A stretch of DNA of 64,000 nucleotides from Candidatus Marispirochaeta associata (GTDB lineage Bacteria > Spirochaetota > Spirochaetia > JC444 > Marispirochaetaceae), in assembly GCA_001749745.1 (NCBI GenBank), contig JWTM01000541.1:212225-276224 (forward strand). Direction: 5' to 3'. Below, piece after piece: positions 52,411-60,319 of this stretch. Each line of letters opens with the position of its first letter. Within the stretch, counting starts at the first letter, position 1. The notes below the pieces were generated by a model. The model did not search any database, was not told where the DNA came from, and saw only the letters and a list, made by a program, of their open reading frames with translations. The translations under genes were made by a program, and so were the position numbers.

Positions 52411-53465
52411 ACCTGATTGATTTCGGGAAAACCGCGGCTGTCGAATCTCTGCGGCAGGAGCTCTGCCCTGAGCTTCTGCTGGGCAGGGTCATTGGAGACG
52501 GTACCCATATCTATCGCGTAATCCTCGAACAGGGGGAGCAGCTCTGTGAGGTCTCCGGGGCCTTTCGTCACCGGGCCGTCGAAAAGGACGACTTCCCGGT
52601 GGTCGGCGACTGGGTGGGCGTCTCGCCCGCGGGGGGACGCATCGAGATGCTGCTGCCGCGGGGACCCTCGGTCAGCCGTAACAGCGCCGGACGCCGTACA
52701 GAACGGCAGATCCTGGCGGCAAACGTGGATCTGGTCTATGTGGTAGCCGGTCTCGACGGGGGACGCAACTTTACCGCCCGGGGCATAGAACGCTACGTGA
52801 CCGCGGTCTGGGAGAGCGGGGCCGAACCGGTGCTGGTGCTGAACAAGCTCGACGCCTGCGACGACCCCGCATCTTTCCTGGTGGAAGCGGAGGAGGCCGC
52901 CCCCGGGGTGCCGATAGTGATGACCAGCGCCCTAACCGGCGACGGTATCGGCGAGCTCGAGGGGCAGCTCGGGCAGGGACGGACGGGAGTTTTGATCGGC
53001 CCCTCGGGGGTCGGGAAGTCCTCCCTGATCAACGCCCTGGCCGGTAATACCCTTTTGGCCACCGGTGCCCAACGGGAACAGGACCGCCGCGGCCGGCATA
53101 CCTCGACATCCCGGAATCTGGTCCGGTTGGAATCGGGCGGCTGCCTGATCGATACCCCGGGCCTGCGGGAGCTGCAGCTCTGGGCGGGGGATGAGGCCTT
53201 GGGTCGTGCCTTCGGCGAGATAGAAGCCTTGTCCGAGGAGTGCCGCTTCCGGGACTGTTCCCATCAGGGCGAACCGGGATGCGCCGTACAGGCCGCGGTC
53301 TCGGCGGGTGAACTGAGTCTTGAACGCTATGAGAGTTTCCTCGAATTGCAGAAGGAGCTCGCCTATCTCCACCGCCGAACCGATCAGCAGGCTATGCAGG
53401 CCGAGGTGAACCGCTGGAAGCAGATTCATAAATCCTTGAAGGACCACCATAAGCGGCGGTCCTGA
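52407..53465 (+). CDS. rsgA: Ribosome small subunit GTPase RsgA
   Basis: 352 residues from the ATG at 52407, which overlaps the RNHCP stop and follows GGAGAAG. An OB-fold (about 35-100), then the circularly permuted GTPase domain with NKLD (G4) before the P-loop GPSGVGKSSLINAL and DTPGLRE (G3), and the zinc knuckle CRFRDCSHQGEPGCAV. It checks and releases factors from the 30S subunit during maturation. Its operon mate is the RNHCP zinc protein and its expression probably passes through the leader described above. Confidence 0.95.
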   Translation: MNLIDFGKTAAVESLRQELCPELLLGRVIGDGTHIYRVILEQGEQLCEVSGAFRHRAVEKDDFPVVGDWVGVSPAGGRIEMLLPRGPSVSRNSAGRRTERQILAANVDLVYVVAGLDGGRNFTARGIERYVTAVWESGAEPVLVLNKLDACDDPASFLVEAEEAAPGVPIVMTSALTGDGIGELEGQLGQGRTGVLIGPSGVGKSSLINALAGNTLLATGAQREQDRRGRHTSTSRNLVRLESGGCLIDTPGLRELQLWAGDEALGRAFGEIEALSEECRFRDCSHQGEPGCAVQAAVSAGELSLERYESFLELQKELAYLHRRTDQQAMQAEVNRWKQIHKSLKDHHKRRS

Positions 53466-53481
53466 TCGGACTTTTCTTTAC

Positions 53482-53510
53482 TTGACCGCAGGCGGGAAAC
53501 AACCTATCAT
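53482..53510 (+). promoter_or_regulatory. Promoter of pckG
   Basis: TTGACC (53482-53487) and TATCAT (53505-53510), spacer 17, 86 bases before the pckG start. Confidence 0.7.
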
Positions 53511-53595
53511 ACGGGGCGGGATATTTTACCAAAAATCCGCCGGTGCGGGGGCGCCGGCACCTATTCAACCCCAAAAAGAACGGAAGGAGCTTATC

Positions 53596-55548
53596 ATGTT
53601 AGAACTGAAGAAAGGTGTAGACATCCTTTCAGCAGTCGGCAACGTCAACACTATCGACGAGGCTAGAAAAGTCTTTGATGAGAAACTTGACGCCGACTCG
53701 AAGGCCAAGCTGAACAAGATTAAGAACGAAGAGGCCCTGTTAAAGGTAGCCAATGCGATCCAGATGTGCGAACCCGATCGGATCTTCGTCGATACCGGGA
53801 GCGCCGAGGACATTCAGTGGATCCGCGACTACTCCCTGGAGAAGGGCGAAGAGGAGAAACTAGCGAAAAAGGGGCACACCATTCACTTCGATCTCCCCCA
53901 GGATCAGGCCCGTTTGGTGAATCAGACCTACTATATCATCAATCCCGAAGAGAAGATGAGCTCGTTGGCCAAGTCTTTGGTCCGCGATGAGGCGCACGAG
54001 TATATCAAGACCTATATGAAGGGGATTATGCACGGCAAGACCATGATGGTCGGTTTTTTCAGCCGCGGTCCCGTGGGCGCCCAGGCATCGATTCCCGCAA
54101 TCGAGATCTCTTCGTCCACCTACGTTCTCCACTCAGCGGAGCTTCTCTATCGTAATTGTTTTGAGAGCTTCGATGCCGAGGTCGAGCGGAAGGGTATCTT
54201 CTATACCAACGTCCACTCGGAAGGTCCCAACCGGCCAGAGGATGTGCCCAATGCACGGATCTTCATGGACCGCTCCTGGATGACTACCTTCTCTACCTTC
54301 TGTACCTACGCGGGTAACACCCTGCTCTTGAAGAAGGGTAACCACCGCTTTACCGTAGACTACTCTACCTACTACAAGCCTGAGGAAGAGCTTTCCGAGC
54401 ATATGTTCCTGACCGGTATGACCGGCCCCGGCGGTCGCAAGACCTTCTTCGCCGGCGCAGCGCCCTCCGGATGCGGAAAGACCACGACCGCGATGGTGGG
54501 TACCGATTTTATCGGCGACGACCTGGCCCAGCTCTGGATAGCCGCCGACGGAACCCTGCGGGGCGTCAATCCCGAGAAGGGTATCTTCGGCATCGTAGAG
54601 GATGTAAACCGCGAGGGCGATCCCTACCTGATGGATTGTCTCCGGGGCGACGGCACCGAAGTTATCTGGTCCAACGTCCTTATCGACGACAAGGGCGTGC
54701 CCCACTGGGTCGGCAACGGCGAAGAGTCCCCCAAGAAGGGACGCAACTTCCAGGGAGAATGGTTCGAGGGCAAGACCGACGCCGAGGGCAAGATGGTCCC
54801 CATGAGCCATAAGAACTCCCGCTGCACCCTGCTGGCTTCCGCCATCAAGAACCACAACAACGAGGCGTCGGAGGATCCGGCCGGCGTTCCGGTCAAGGTC
54901 ATTACCTACTCGGGACGAGACGCCGATACCATGCCTCCCGTCTGGGTCGCCCGCACTGCCGACGAAGGCGTTGCGATCGGCGCCTCCATCGTCTCCAAGG
55001 CGACCGCCACCGAGGTCGGTGCAACCGGCGTCCGCCGTCAGCCCTGGGCTAACGCACCCTTTATCCCCGGCGCCTTGGCGGATTACATGGACGCCCAGTT
55101 CAAGTTTTTCAACTCCGCCAAGTTCACCGGCGAGGGTAAACCGATCATGGCCGGCCTCAACTACTTCCTGACCCACGAGAACCGCGGCGGTTCCGGTTCG
55201 GGACTCCTGGGCGAGAAGAAGGACGTAAAGGTCTGGCTCGGCTGGCTCGAGCTCTATGCACACGGTGATGTCGAGGCGATCGAGTCTCCCATCGGCTTCC
55301 TTCCCAAGTACGAGGATCTGAAGAAGCTCTTCGACGGAATCGGCAAGGAGTACCCCAAGAGCCTCTACGAGATGCAGTTCGCTCTCTACGTCGACAATAT
55401 CGTCAAGCGGCTCGACCTGCAGACCGAAGCCTACGGCAAAGAGGAGGGGATTCCCTCTCAGCTCTACACCGTTTACGAGCAGCAGAAGAAGGAGCTCCTG
55501 GCTCTGAAGGATAAATTCGGCGCGGTTGTCGCGATCGATAAGCTCTAA
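53596..55548 (+). CDS. pckG: Phosphoenolpyruvate carboxykinase (GTP)
   Basis: 650 residues from the ATG at 53596, preceded by GGAAGGAGC. GTP-class features: FFSRGPVGAQASIPAIEIS substrate loop, the kinase P-loop FFAGAAPSGCGKTTT, the following IGDDLAQL metal aspartates, and NNWTAKA-class guanine pocket residues replaced in part (ENRGGSGSGLLGEKKDVKVWL). It interconverts oxaloacetate and PEP. Together with the Na+-pumping oxaloacetate decarboxylase at 41-44 kb it places oxaloacetate at a metabolic branch point. Own promoter and terminator. Confidence 0.93.
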   Translation: MLELKKGVDILSAVGNVNTIDEARKVFDEKLDADSKAKLNKIKNEEALLKVANAIQMCEPDRIFVDTGSAEDIQWIRDYSLEKGEEEKLAKKGHTIHFDLPQDQARLVNQTYYIINPEEKMSSLAKSLVRDEAHEYIKTYMKGIMHGKTMMVGFFSRGPVGAQASIPAIEISSSTYVLHSAELLYRNCFESFDAEVERKGIFYTNVHSEGPNRPEDVPNARIFMDRSWMTTFSTFCTYAGNTLLLKKGNHRFTVDYSTYYKPEEELSEHMFLTGMTGPGGRKTFFAGAAPSGCGKTTTAMVGTDFIGDDLAQLWIAADGTLRGVNPEKGIFGIVEDVNREGDPYLMDCLRGDGTEVIWSNVLIDDKGVPHWVGNGEESPKKGRNFQGEWFEGKTDAEGKMVPMSHKNSRCTLLASAIKNHNNEASEDPAGVPVKVITYSGRDADTMPPVWVARTADEGVAIGASIVSKATATEVGATGVRRQPWANAPFIPGALADYMDAQFKFFNSAKFTGEGKPIMAGLNYFLTHENRGGSGSGLLGEKKDVKVWLGWLELYAHGDVEAIESPIGFLPKYEDLKKLFDGIGKEYPKSLYEMQFALYVDNIVKRLDLQTEAYGKEEGIPSQLYTVYEQQKKELLALKDKFGAVVAIDKL

Positions 55549-55570
55549 ACTGTTCCACTGTAAATTAATC

Positions 55571-55602
55571 AGGCCGGTTCCTTTGGGAGCCGGCCTTTTT
55601 TA
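55571..55602 (+). terminator. Terminator of pckG
   Basis: Stem AGGCCGG..TCC / GGA..CCGGCCT (55571-55596), followed by T6. Confidence 0.88.
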
Positions 55603-55676
55603 TTAGATTGGACACCGATGCGAATTAAGGTTAAGATCTATAGGATGAATTTGTGCCTTTGTATGGAGTGTAAATA

Positions 55677-57098
55677 TTGGGAACAAAATTAACCCAAAAG
55701 GATAAAACAAAACAAGCGCTGAGTCTCTTGATAGAGGAGTACATTCGTTCCGGAGAGGCAATGCTGCCGACTGAGACCGAGCTGATCGAAAGATATGGGG
55801 TAGGGCGGAATACGGTGCGCAGTGCAATCGGAGAGCTTGAAGCTGAAGGTTTAGTTCAGCGGATTCAGGGGAAGGGGACCTTTATACAAAAGGGGGAAAC
55901 GGTGCTCTCCTTTTCAAACTGGACATCTACTGAGAAACCTAGTCATAAATCGATTCAGCGTTACACTGCGTCGTTTGAGAAGGATGTAGCCGGTGTACGG
56001 GTGAGGGGGGAGCAGTTTCCTTATTACTTATATGTCGAAAAACTTCTGTCTAGTTTTGCCCGTGGAGTTCCGCCGGATGTGATGCAGTTGGCACCCTATT
56101 GGCTTCAGAAGTTCCATAAGCGGGGCTATCTGCTTCCTATGGATGCCCATGTGAGTCAAGGGAATTTGAATCGTCGATACTCTAAGGATGTGGATTCCTG
56201 TAAGATCGACAACCGCATCTTTGCCCTGAATTTGAGCCTTGCCCCTTTAGTGCTCTATTACAATCGTGAATTGATGGAGCAGGCGGGGCTCGACGGAGAT
56301 GCGCCGCCTCGGACTATGTCCGAGCTGCGTGTTATGGCAAAACAGATTAAGGAATCGAGCGGGGGGAGAATCCAGGGGCTCGCTTTGCCCTTGGATCGCA
56401 TGGAGACCAATTATCTATGGTATTATCCATTTTTTCTGGCGTTCGGCGGCGGTTTTTCAGATAGTCTTGGTAATATTGATCTTCAGTCACCCGAAAATGT
56501 TGAGGCTCTTCGTTTTCTCCAGGCCTTGAATTGGGAGGCCGGTCACCCAGCTGCCCGTTCGATATCAGACACTAGAATTCTATTTTCTACCGGACATCTT
56601 GCATTCATGATAGATGGCCCGTATGGTCGCGGTTTCTTTCGTACCATTAGCGGAGAAGGTGCGGGATTTGATCGGAAGTATGGGGTAGCACCGATACCCA
56701 AGGGGCCTGTAGGGGTTAGCGAGACGATCCTGCTGGCGCATTGTTTAGCGATATCTCGGACCTCCAAGAATCCCGAGCTGGCCTACCAGCTCATTGAGCA
56801 TTTAACGCAAGATGAAATAAGCGCGGTATACTATTTTGAGGAAACTGGGATGATTCCTGCCGCAAAGGATCTGTTGCATCGCCCTCGCTTCTATAATGAT
56901 CCCTTCGCGTCGGTTTTTATCGAACAGCTATCCAATGCCCGCACTGGAATAATGTCTCATCCGCTGTTCTCTGATATCCTCCCATTTATGACCTTGGTTG
57001 TATCGGAGGCAATTCTGCTGAAGCAGGATGCGGCCGAGCGCCTTAGTTTTCTCCAGGAGATCATCCGACTACAGGCTAGGATGCGCCGCCTCGATTAG
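55677..57098 (+). CDS. GntR-family regulator fused to a solute-binding-protein fold
   Basis: 473 residues from the TTG at 55677 (GGAG 9 bases upstream). Residues about 10-72 are a GntR winged helix (LIERYGVGRNTVRSAIGELEAEGL, then RIQGKGTFI). There is no signal peptide. Residues about 95-460 follow the ABC sugar-binding-protein fold: APLVLYYNRELMEQAGLDGD, then PPRTMSELRVMAKQI, STGHLAFMIDGPYGRGF, YGVAPIPKGPVG, and LAISRTSKNPELAYQLIEHLT. These parallel the adjacent binding protein (LFYNQDHFAAAGI, PPKTLDEFAAVIAKI, FNGTMSMMISGPWE). It should be a cytoplasmic repressor or activator sensing the same type of sugar. Sequence is AT-richer than the neighbours. Confidence 0.85.
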   Translation: MGTKLTQKDKTKQALSLLIEEYIRSGEAMLPTETELIERYGVGRNTVRSAIGELEAEGLVQRIQGKGTFIQKGETVLSFSNWTSTEKPSHKSIQRYTASFEKDVAGVRVRGEQFPYYLYVEKLLSSFARGVPPDVMQLAPYWLQKFHKRGYLLPMDAHVSQGNLNRRYSKDVDSCKIDNRIFALNLSLAPLVLYYNRELMEQAGLDGDAPPRTMSELRVMAKQIKESSGGRIQGLALPLDRMETNYLWYYPFFLAFGGGFSDSLGNIDLQSPENVEALRFLQALNWEAGHPAARSISDTRILFSTGHLAFMIDGPYGRGFFRTISGEGAGFDRKYGVAPIPKGPVGVSETILLAHCLAISRTSKNPELAYQLIEHLTQDEISAVYYFEETGMIPAAKDLLHRPRFYNDPFASVFIEQLSNARTGIMSHPLFSDILPFMTLVVSEAILLKQDAAERLSFLQEIIRLQARMRRLD

Positions 57099-57105
57099 TT
57101 TTTAA

Positions 57106-57161
57106 TTGACAGCAGGCTTGGATAGTGGTATAAGTAGAATAAACATACCAAAGATAGGTAT
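57106..57161 (+). promoter_or_regulatory. Promoter and putative GntR operator of the sugar ABC operon
   Basis: TTGACA (57106-57111) and TATAAG (57129-57134), spacer 17. Just past the predicted start lies ATACC-AAAGATA-GGTAT (57145-57161), overlapped by AGATA-GG-TATCT (57152-57163). Such inverted repeats are typical GntR-family sites and would block transcript start. Confidence 0.65.
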
Positions 57162-57234
57162 CTATAGAATGAAAAAAGTACATAGATTTGCAACATTTCC
57201 TCGTCTGAGGAGATAAAATTTAAGGAGGTGTGGT

Positions 57235-58512
57235 ATGCAAGCCACCAGAAAATGGATGTTGCTCGGTCTCGTATTGTGTCTTGGGATCTCGCTTTGGGCA
57301 GCGGGGGGGCAGGAAGATTCAGCCGACGCAGCTAAAGAGCTTTCGATCTACTGGAATCCTGATCACTACTATGATACGTATAAGGAGATTATCGAGCCCT
57401 TCGCCGCGGAGCGAGGGTATGAAGTTAATCTGCAAATCCTGAACTGGAACGATCTTAAGACGAAGTTGAATGCAGATTTTGCTGCAGGAACGGTACCCGA
57501 TCTAATCGAGGTTCCTTCTCCGTGGATCGCTGAGTTTGCCGCTCTCGGACAACTTGAAGATCTTACTGCCGAGATAGAGGGGTGGAAGGAGTCCGAGGAT
57601 TGGTTCGAATCGACCTGGGTTGAGGTATCCAATAAGGGCAAGACTTATGGGATGAAACTGCACCACACCGCCTTTGGCTTGTTCTATAATCAAGATCATT
57701 TTGCTGCTGCAGGAATAAGCACCCCGCCGAAAACTCTTGATGAATTTGCAGCTGTTATAGCCAAGATTGATCAAGAATTGGGACCCGATATCCGTCCCTT
57801 TGGCTTCGACCCTACCGGACAATATCTGGTACCCTTCTTAGCATCTGAAGAGACTCCTCTGCTAATTGACGGTGATCAGGTTGCTATTGATACCCCTGCA
57901 GTGAGGGAGACTTTAAAGAAACTCCAGGCGATCGCCCGGTCCGGTCAGGTTGTGGTTCCCGATCCAGGTGGAGAAGAGGCCCGTTCAAGTGTACGGCAGC
58001 TCTTCTTCAACGGGACTATGTCGATGATGATCAGCGGTCCGTGGGAGATCGGTAATATCCGGAAAAATTTCCCCGACCTTAATTACAGTGTTGCGATGAT
58101 TCCCTCCCTGGAAGGAACAAAGGGGCTCACCCTGACAGCAGGTACTGGTTTGGCAATACCTAAAAACTCCAAAGTCGGTAAGGCTGAAGTATTTGAACTT
58201 ATGAAAATGCTTACCAGTGTTGATACGGAAGTCGCTGCAACTCTAGAGGCTGGAATGTTGATGCCCCGGAAGGGTTGGGCAAATGATCCTCGGGTTCAGG
58301 AAGATAGAACTGTACAGCTCTTTGGGCCAATCCTACCGCAGGCGACTCCGTTTGATATCGGGGTACGTAAACTTGGACTGCCCGAGATTACTTGGGGCGG
58401 GGCGGTATTCTCTCAGCTCTATCAATCGATGATCTATTCTGATAGGGATATGGATGTTGTTTTAGATGCGTACCTGAAGGAAGCTAACCGCTTAGTCAAG
58501 GACGCTCAGTAA
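57235..58512 (+). CDS. ABC transporter sugar-binding protein
   Basis: 425 residues with a signal peptide (WMLLGLVLCLGISLWAAGG) ending AGGQED, without a classic lipobox Cys at the cleavage point. Family 1 solute-binding motifs: GYEVNLQILNWNDLKTKLNADFAAGTVPDLIEV, KTYGMKLHHTAFGLFYNQDHF, LFFNGTMSMMISGPWEIG. It captures a sugar or oligosaccharide for the two permeases. An AAGGAGGTG site precedes the ATG. Expression should be governed by the GntR-type gene upstream and the operator before it. The ligand is unknown. Confidence 0.9.
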   Translation: MQATRKWMLLGLVLCLGISLWAAGGQEDSADAAKELSIYWNPDHYYDTYKEIIEPFAAERGYEVNLQILNWNDLKTKLNADFAAGTVPDLIEVPSPWIAEFAALGQLEDLTAEIEGWKESEDWFESTWVEVSNKGKTYGMKLHHTAFGLFYNQDHFAAAGISTPPKTLDEFAAVIAKIDQELGPDIRPFGFDPTGQYLVPFLASEETPLLIDGDQVAIDTPAVRETLKKLQAIARSGQVVVPDPGGEEARSSVRQLFFNGTMSMMISGPWEIGNIRKNFPDLNYSVAMIPSLEGTKGLTLTAGTGLAIPKNSKVGKAEVFELMKMLTSVDTEVAATLEAGMLMPRKGWANDPRVQEDRTVQLFGPILPQATPFDIGVRKLGLPEITWGGAVFSQLYQSMIYSDRDMDVVLDAYLKEANRLVKDAQ

Positions 58513-58533
58513 AGTAGGATATTGCATATCAAT

Positions 58534-58559
58534 AGGGCGGGGGCCACTGCTCCCGCCCT
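58534..58559 (+). other. GC-rich hairpin between binding-protein and permease genes
   Basis: AGGGCGGG / CCCGCCCT (58534-58541 with 58552-58559), loop of 10, followed by only a weak T-stretch. Such hairpins after binding-protein genes commonly reduce read-through or protect the upstream mRNA so the binding protein is made in excess. Confidence 0.7.
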
Positions 58560-58579
58560 CTTATTCAGGAGTAGTTCAG

Positions 58580-59467
58580 ATGGCTACGGTTCTTGGTCGT
58601 AGGAAGCAGATTCTGTTCGGGTATGCCCTGGTTGCACCCGCCTTTATTCTTATGCTTCTTTTCTTTGTGTACCCCTTTATCCAAGGATTGATATCCAGTC
58701 TGCAGGGCGGGTTGGGCATCCGGAGTGAATTTATCGGAATAAAGAATTACTTGGCAACCCTCAGGGATCCTCGCTTCTGGAACTCCCTTAAAGTTAGCTT
58801 TATCTTTACTTTCCTATTTATTCTTATTAGCGGTGGAGCTGCTTTAATGTTGGCCATGCTGCTGGTGAAAAAGCCAAAAGGCTATATGCTGTTCCTAACG
58901 GTAATCTTCATCCCCTACATATCAACGCCGGTAATTGGGGCTCTGGTGTGGCTTAATATCCTTGGAGAGCCCTATGGAATTATTAACTCGGTCTTGACAA
59001 AACTCGGTGCGTCGACTGTACCGTTTTTGAAGGATCCCTATTTAGCTCTCCTTTCACTGATATTTATTCAGGTCTGGTACACATTGGGCTATAACGCAAT
59101 TCTTTTCATGGCGGGTATTCAGGCGATCCCGATATCATATTTTGAATCTGCGGAGATTGAAGGCTGTAACTTTTTCCAGCGCTTATTCTATATATTGATC
59201 CCTCTCATCATTCCTACAATAATTTTTGTGCTGACAGTCTCTACTATGTACGGTTTTATTAATTCCTATGTACTCGCGAAGCTGGTCACTGGCGGAGGGC
59301 CGTTTGAAGCCACCAATGTGATGATGGCCTATATATTCGAATTAGGATTCGATCGCTTCAAACTTGGACGTGCGAATGCAGCGACAATGATAACCTTCCT
59401 GCTCTTCCTGGGTATCACTTTTGTTCAGTTTAATTATCAGCGAAAATCTTTTTCAGGCTTGCATTGA
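58580..59467 (+). CDS. Sugar ABC transporter permease (MalF-type)
   Basis: 295 residues, six membrane helices. The EAA loop reads YFESAEIEGCNFFQRLFYILIPLIIPTI (Glu-Ser-Ala for E-A-A, G nine residues on). The N-terminus (YALVAPAFILMLLFFVYPFI) is the MalF-type first helix. It forms the inner-membrane channel with the next gene. No ATPase gene is in the locus, so a shared MsmK-like ATPase elsewhere must power it. The AT-rich composition matches the rest of the locus. Confidence 0.92.
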   Translation: MATVLGRRKQILFGYALVAPAFILMLLFFVYPFIQGLISSLQGGLGIRSEFIGIKNYLATLRDPRFWNSLKVSFIFTFLFILISGGAALMLAMLLVKKPKGYMLFLTVIFIPYISTPVIGALVWLNILGEPYGIINSVLTKLGASTVPFLKDPYLALLSLIFIQVWYTLGYNAILFMAGIQAIPISYFESAEIEGCNFFQRLFYILIPLIIPTIIFVLTVSTMYGFINSYVLAKLVTGGGPFEATNVMMAYIFELGFDRFKLGRANAATMITFLLFLGITFVQFNYQRKSFSGLH

Positions 59468-59478
59468 GAGGCAATATG

Positions 59479-60306
59479 ATGAGTTTGTTGAGTACCCGTA
59501 GAATTTTTAGAATAGTCGGTGTCGGCTTGCTTCTTCTGCTGATGTTCGCTATGGCCTTTCCTTTTCTCTATCTGCTTAAACTCTCGATTCAGCCCCAAGC
59601 GGATATTTTTGAGGTGCCCATACGATTCTGGCCAACGGGGATAGTGTGGGGGAACTATATTGAGGTTCTCGGACTATTTCCTTTGCTCGCGCAACTATTA
59701 AACTCAGTCTATTACGCAGTGACGACATCGGTATTGACTGTGCTTACCGCGGCATTTGCTTCGTATGCTCTGGCGAAATTGAATTTACCGGGAGGCAGGG
59801 CTCTCATCCTCTTCTTCATTGCTACAATGCTGCTACCCCCGGAGATTCGGGCTATTCCCATGTATACCATGATGGCGGTTTTTGGTTGGGTTGATACCTG
59901 GAACGGCATGATTATTCCCCTGGCTGCCACTGGATTCGCAATCTTTTTTATTTATCAATACATGATTACGCTCCCGGACGAATTATTGGAAGCGGCGAGG
60001 ATTGATGGTGCCTCGGAATCGAGAATCTTGATTTCGTTAGTGTTGCCGTTGGCAAAAACGGCCATTGCCACCATGGGACTCTATAACTTTCTATTCCGTT
60101 GGCGAGGTTTTATCTGGCCGTTGGTGATGACCCGTGGGAATGTTACAACATTGTCGGTAGGACTTTCCGCCTTGAAGACTGGTGAAGAGCTGATGCAGTG
60201 GAATCTAATAGGGGCGGCCACCATGTTCCTGTTTATTCCTTCGCTGTTGCTATTTATTCTTTTCAGAAATTTCATCCTACGAGCAGTGGCAATCAATCTT
60301 AAATAG
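59479..60306 (+). CDS. Sugar ABC transporter permease (MalG-type)
   Basis: 275 residues from the ATG at 59479 (AGAGG 7 bases upstream); an ATG just before it at 59476 and a TTG at 59464 are alternatives. Six helices, with the EAA loop LPDELLEAARIDGASESRILISLVLPLAKTAI, matching the MalG consensus closely. The first helix is GVGLLLLLMFAMAFPFLYLL. It overlaps or abuts the end of the MalF-type gene. Together they import the ligand of the binding protein. Confidence 0.92.
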   Translation: MSLLSTRRIFRIVGVGLLLLLMFAMAFPFLYLLKLSIQPQADIFEVPIRFWPTGIVWGNYIEVLGLFPLLAQLLNSVYYAVTTSVLTVLTAAFASYALAKLNLPGGRALILFFIATMLLPPEIRAIPMYTMMAVFGWVDTWNGMIIPLAATGFAIFFIYQYMITLPDELLEAARIDGASESRILISLVLPLAKTAIATMGLYNFLFRWRGFIWPLVMTRGNVTTLSVGLSALKTGEELMQWNLIGAATMFLFIPSLLLFILFRNFILRAVAINLK

Positions 60307-60319
60307 TGAGGGTAAGATA

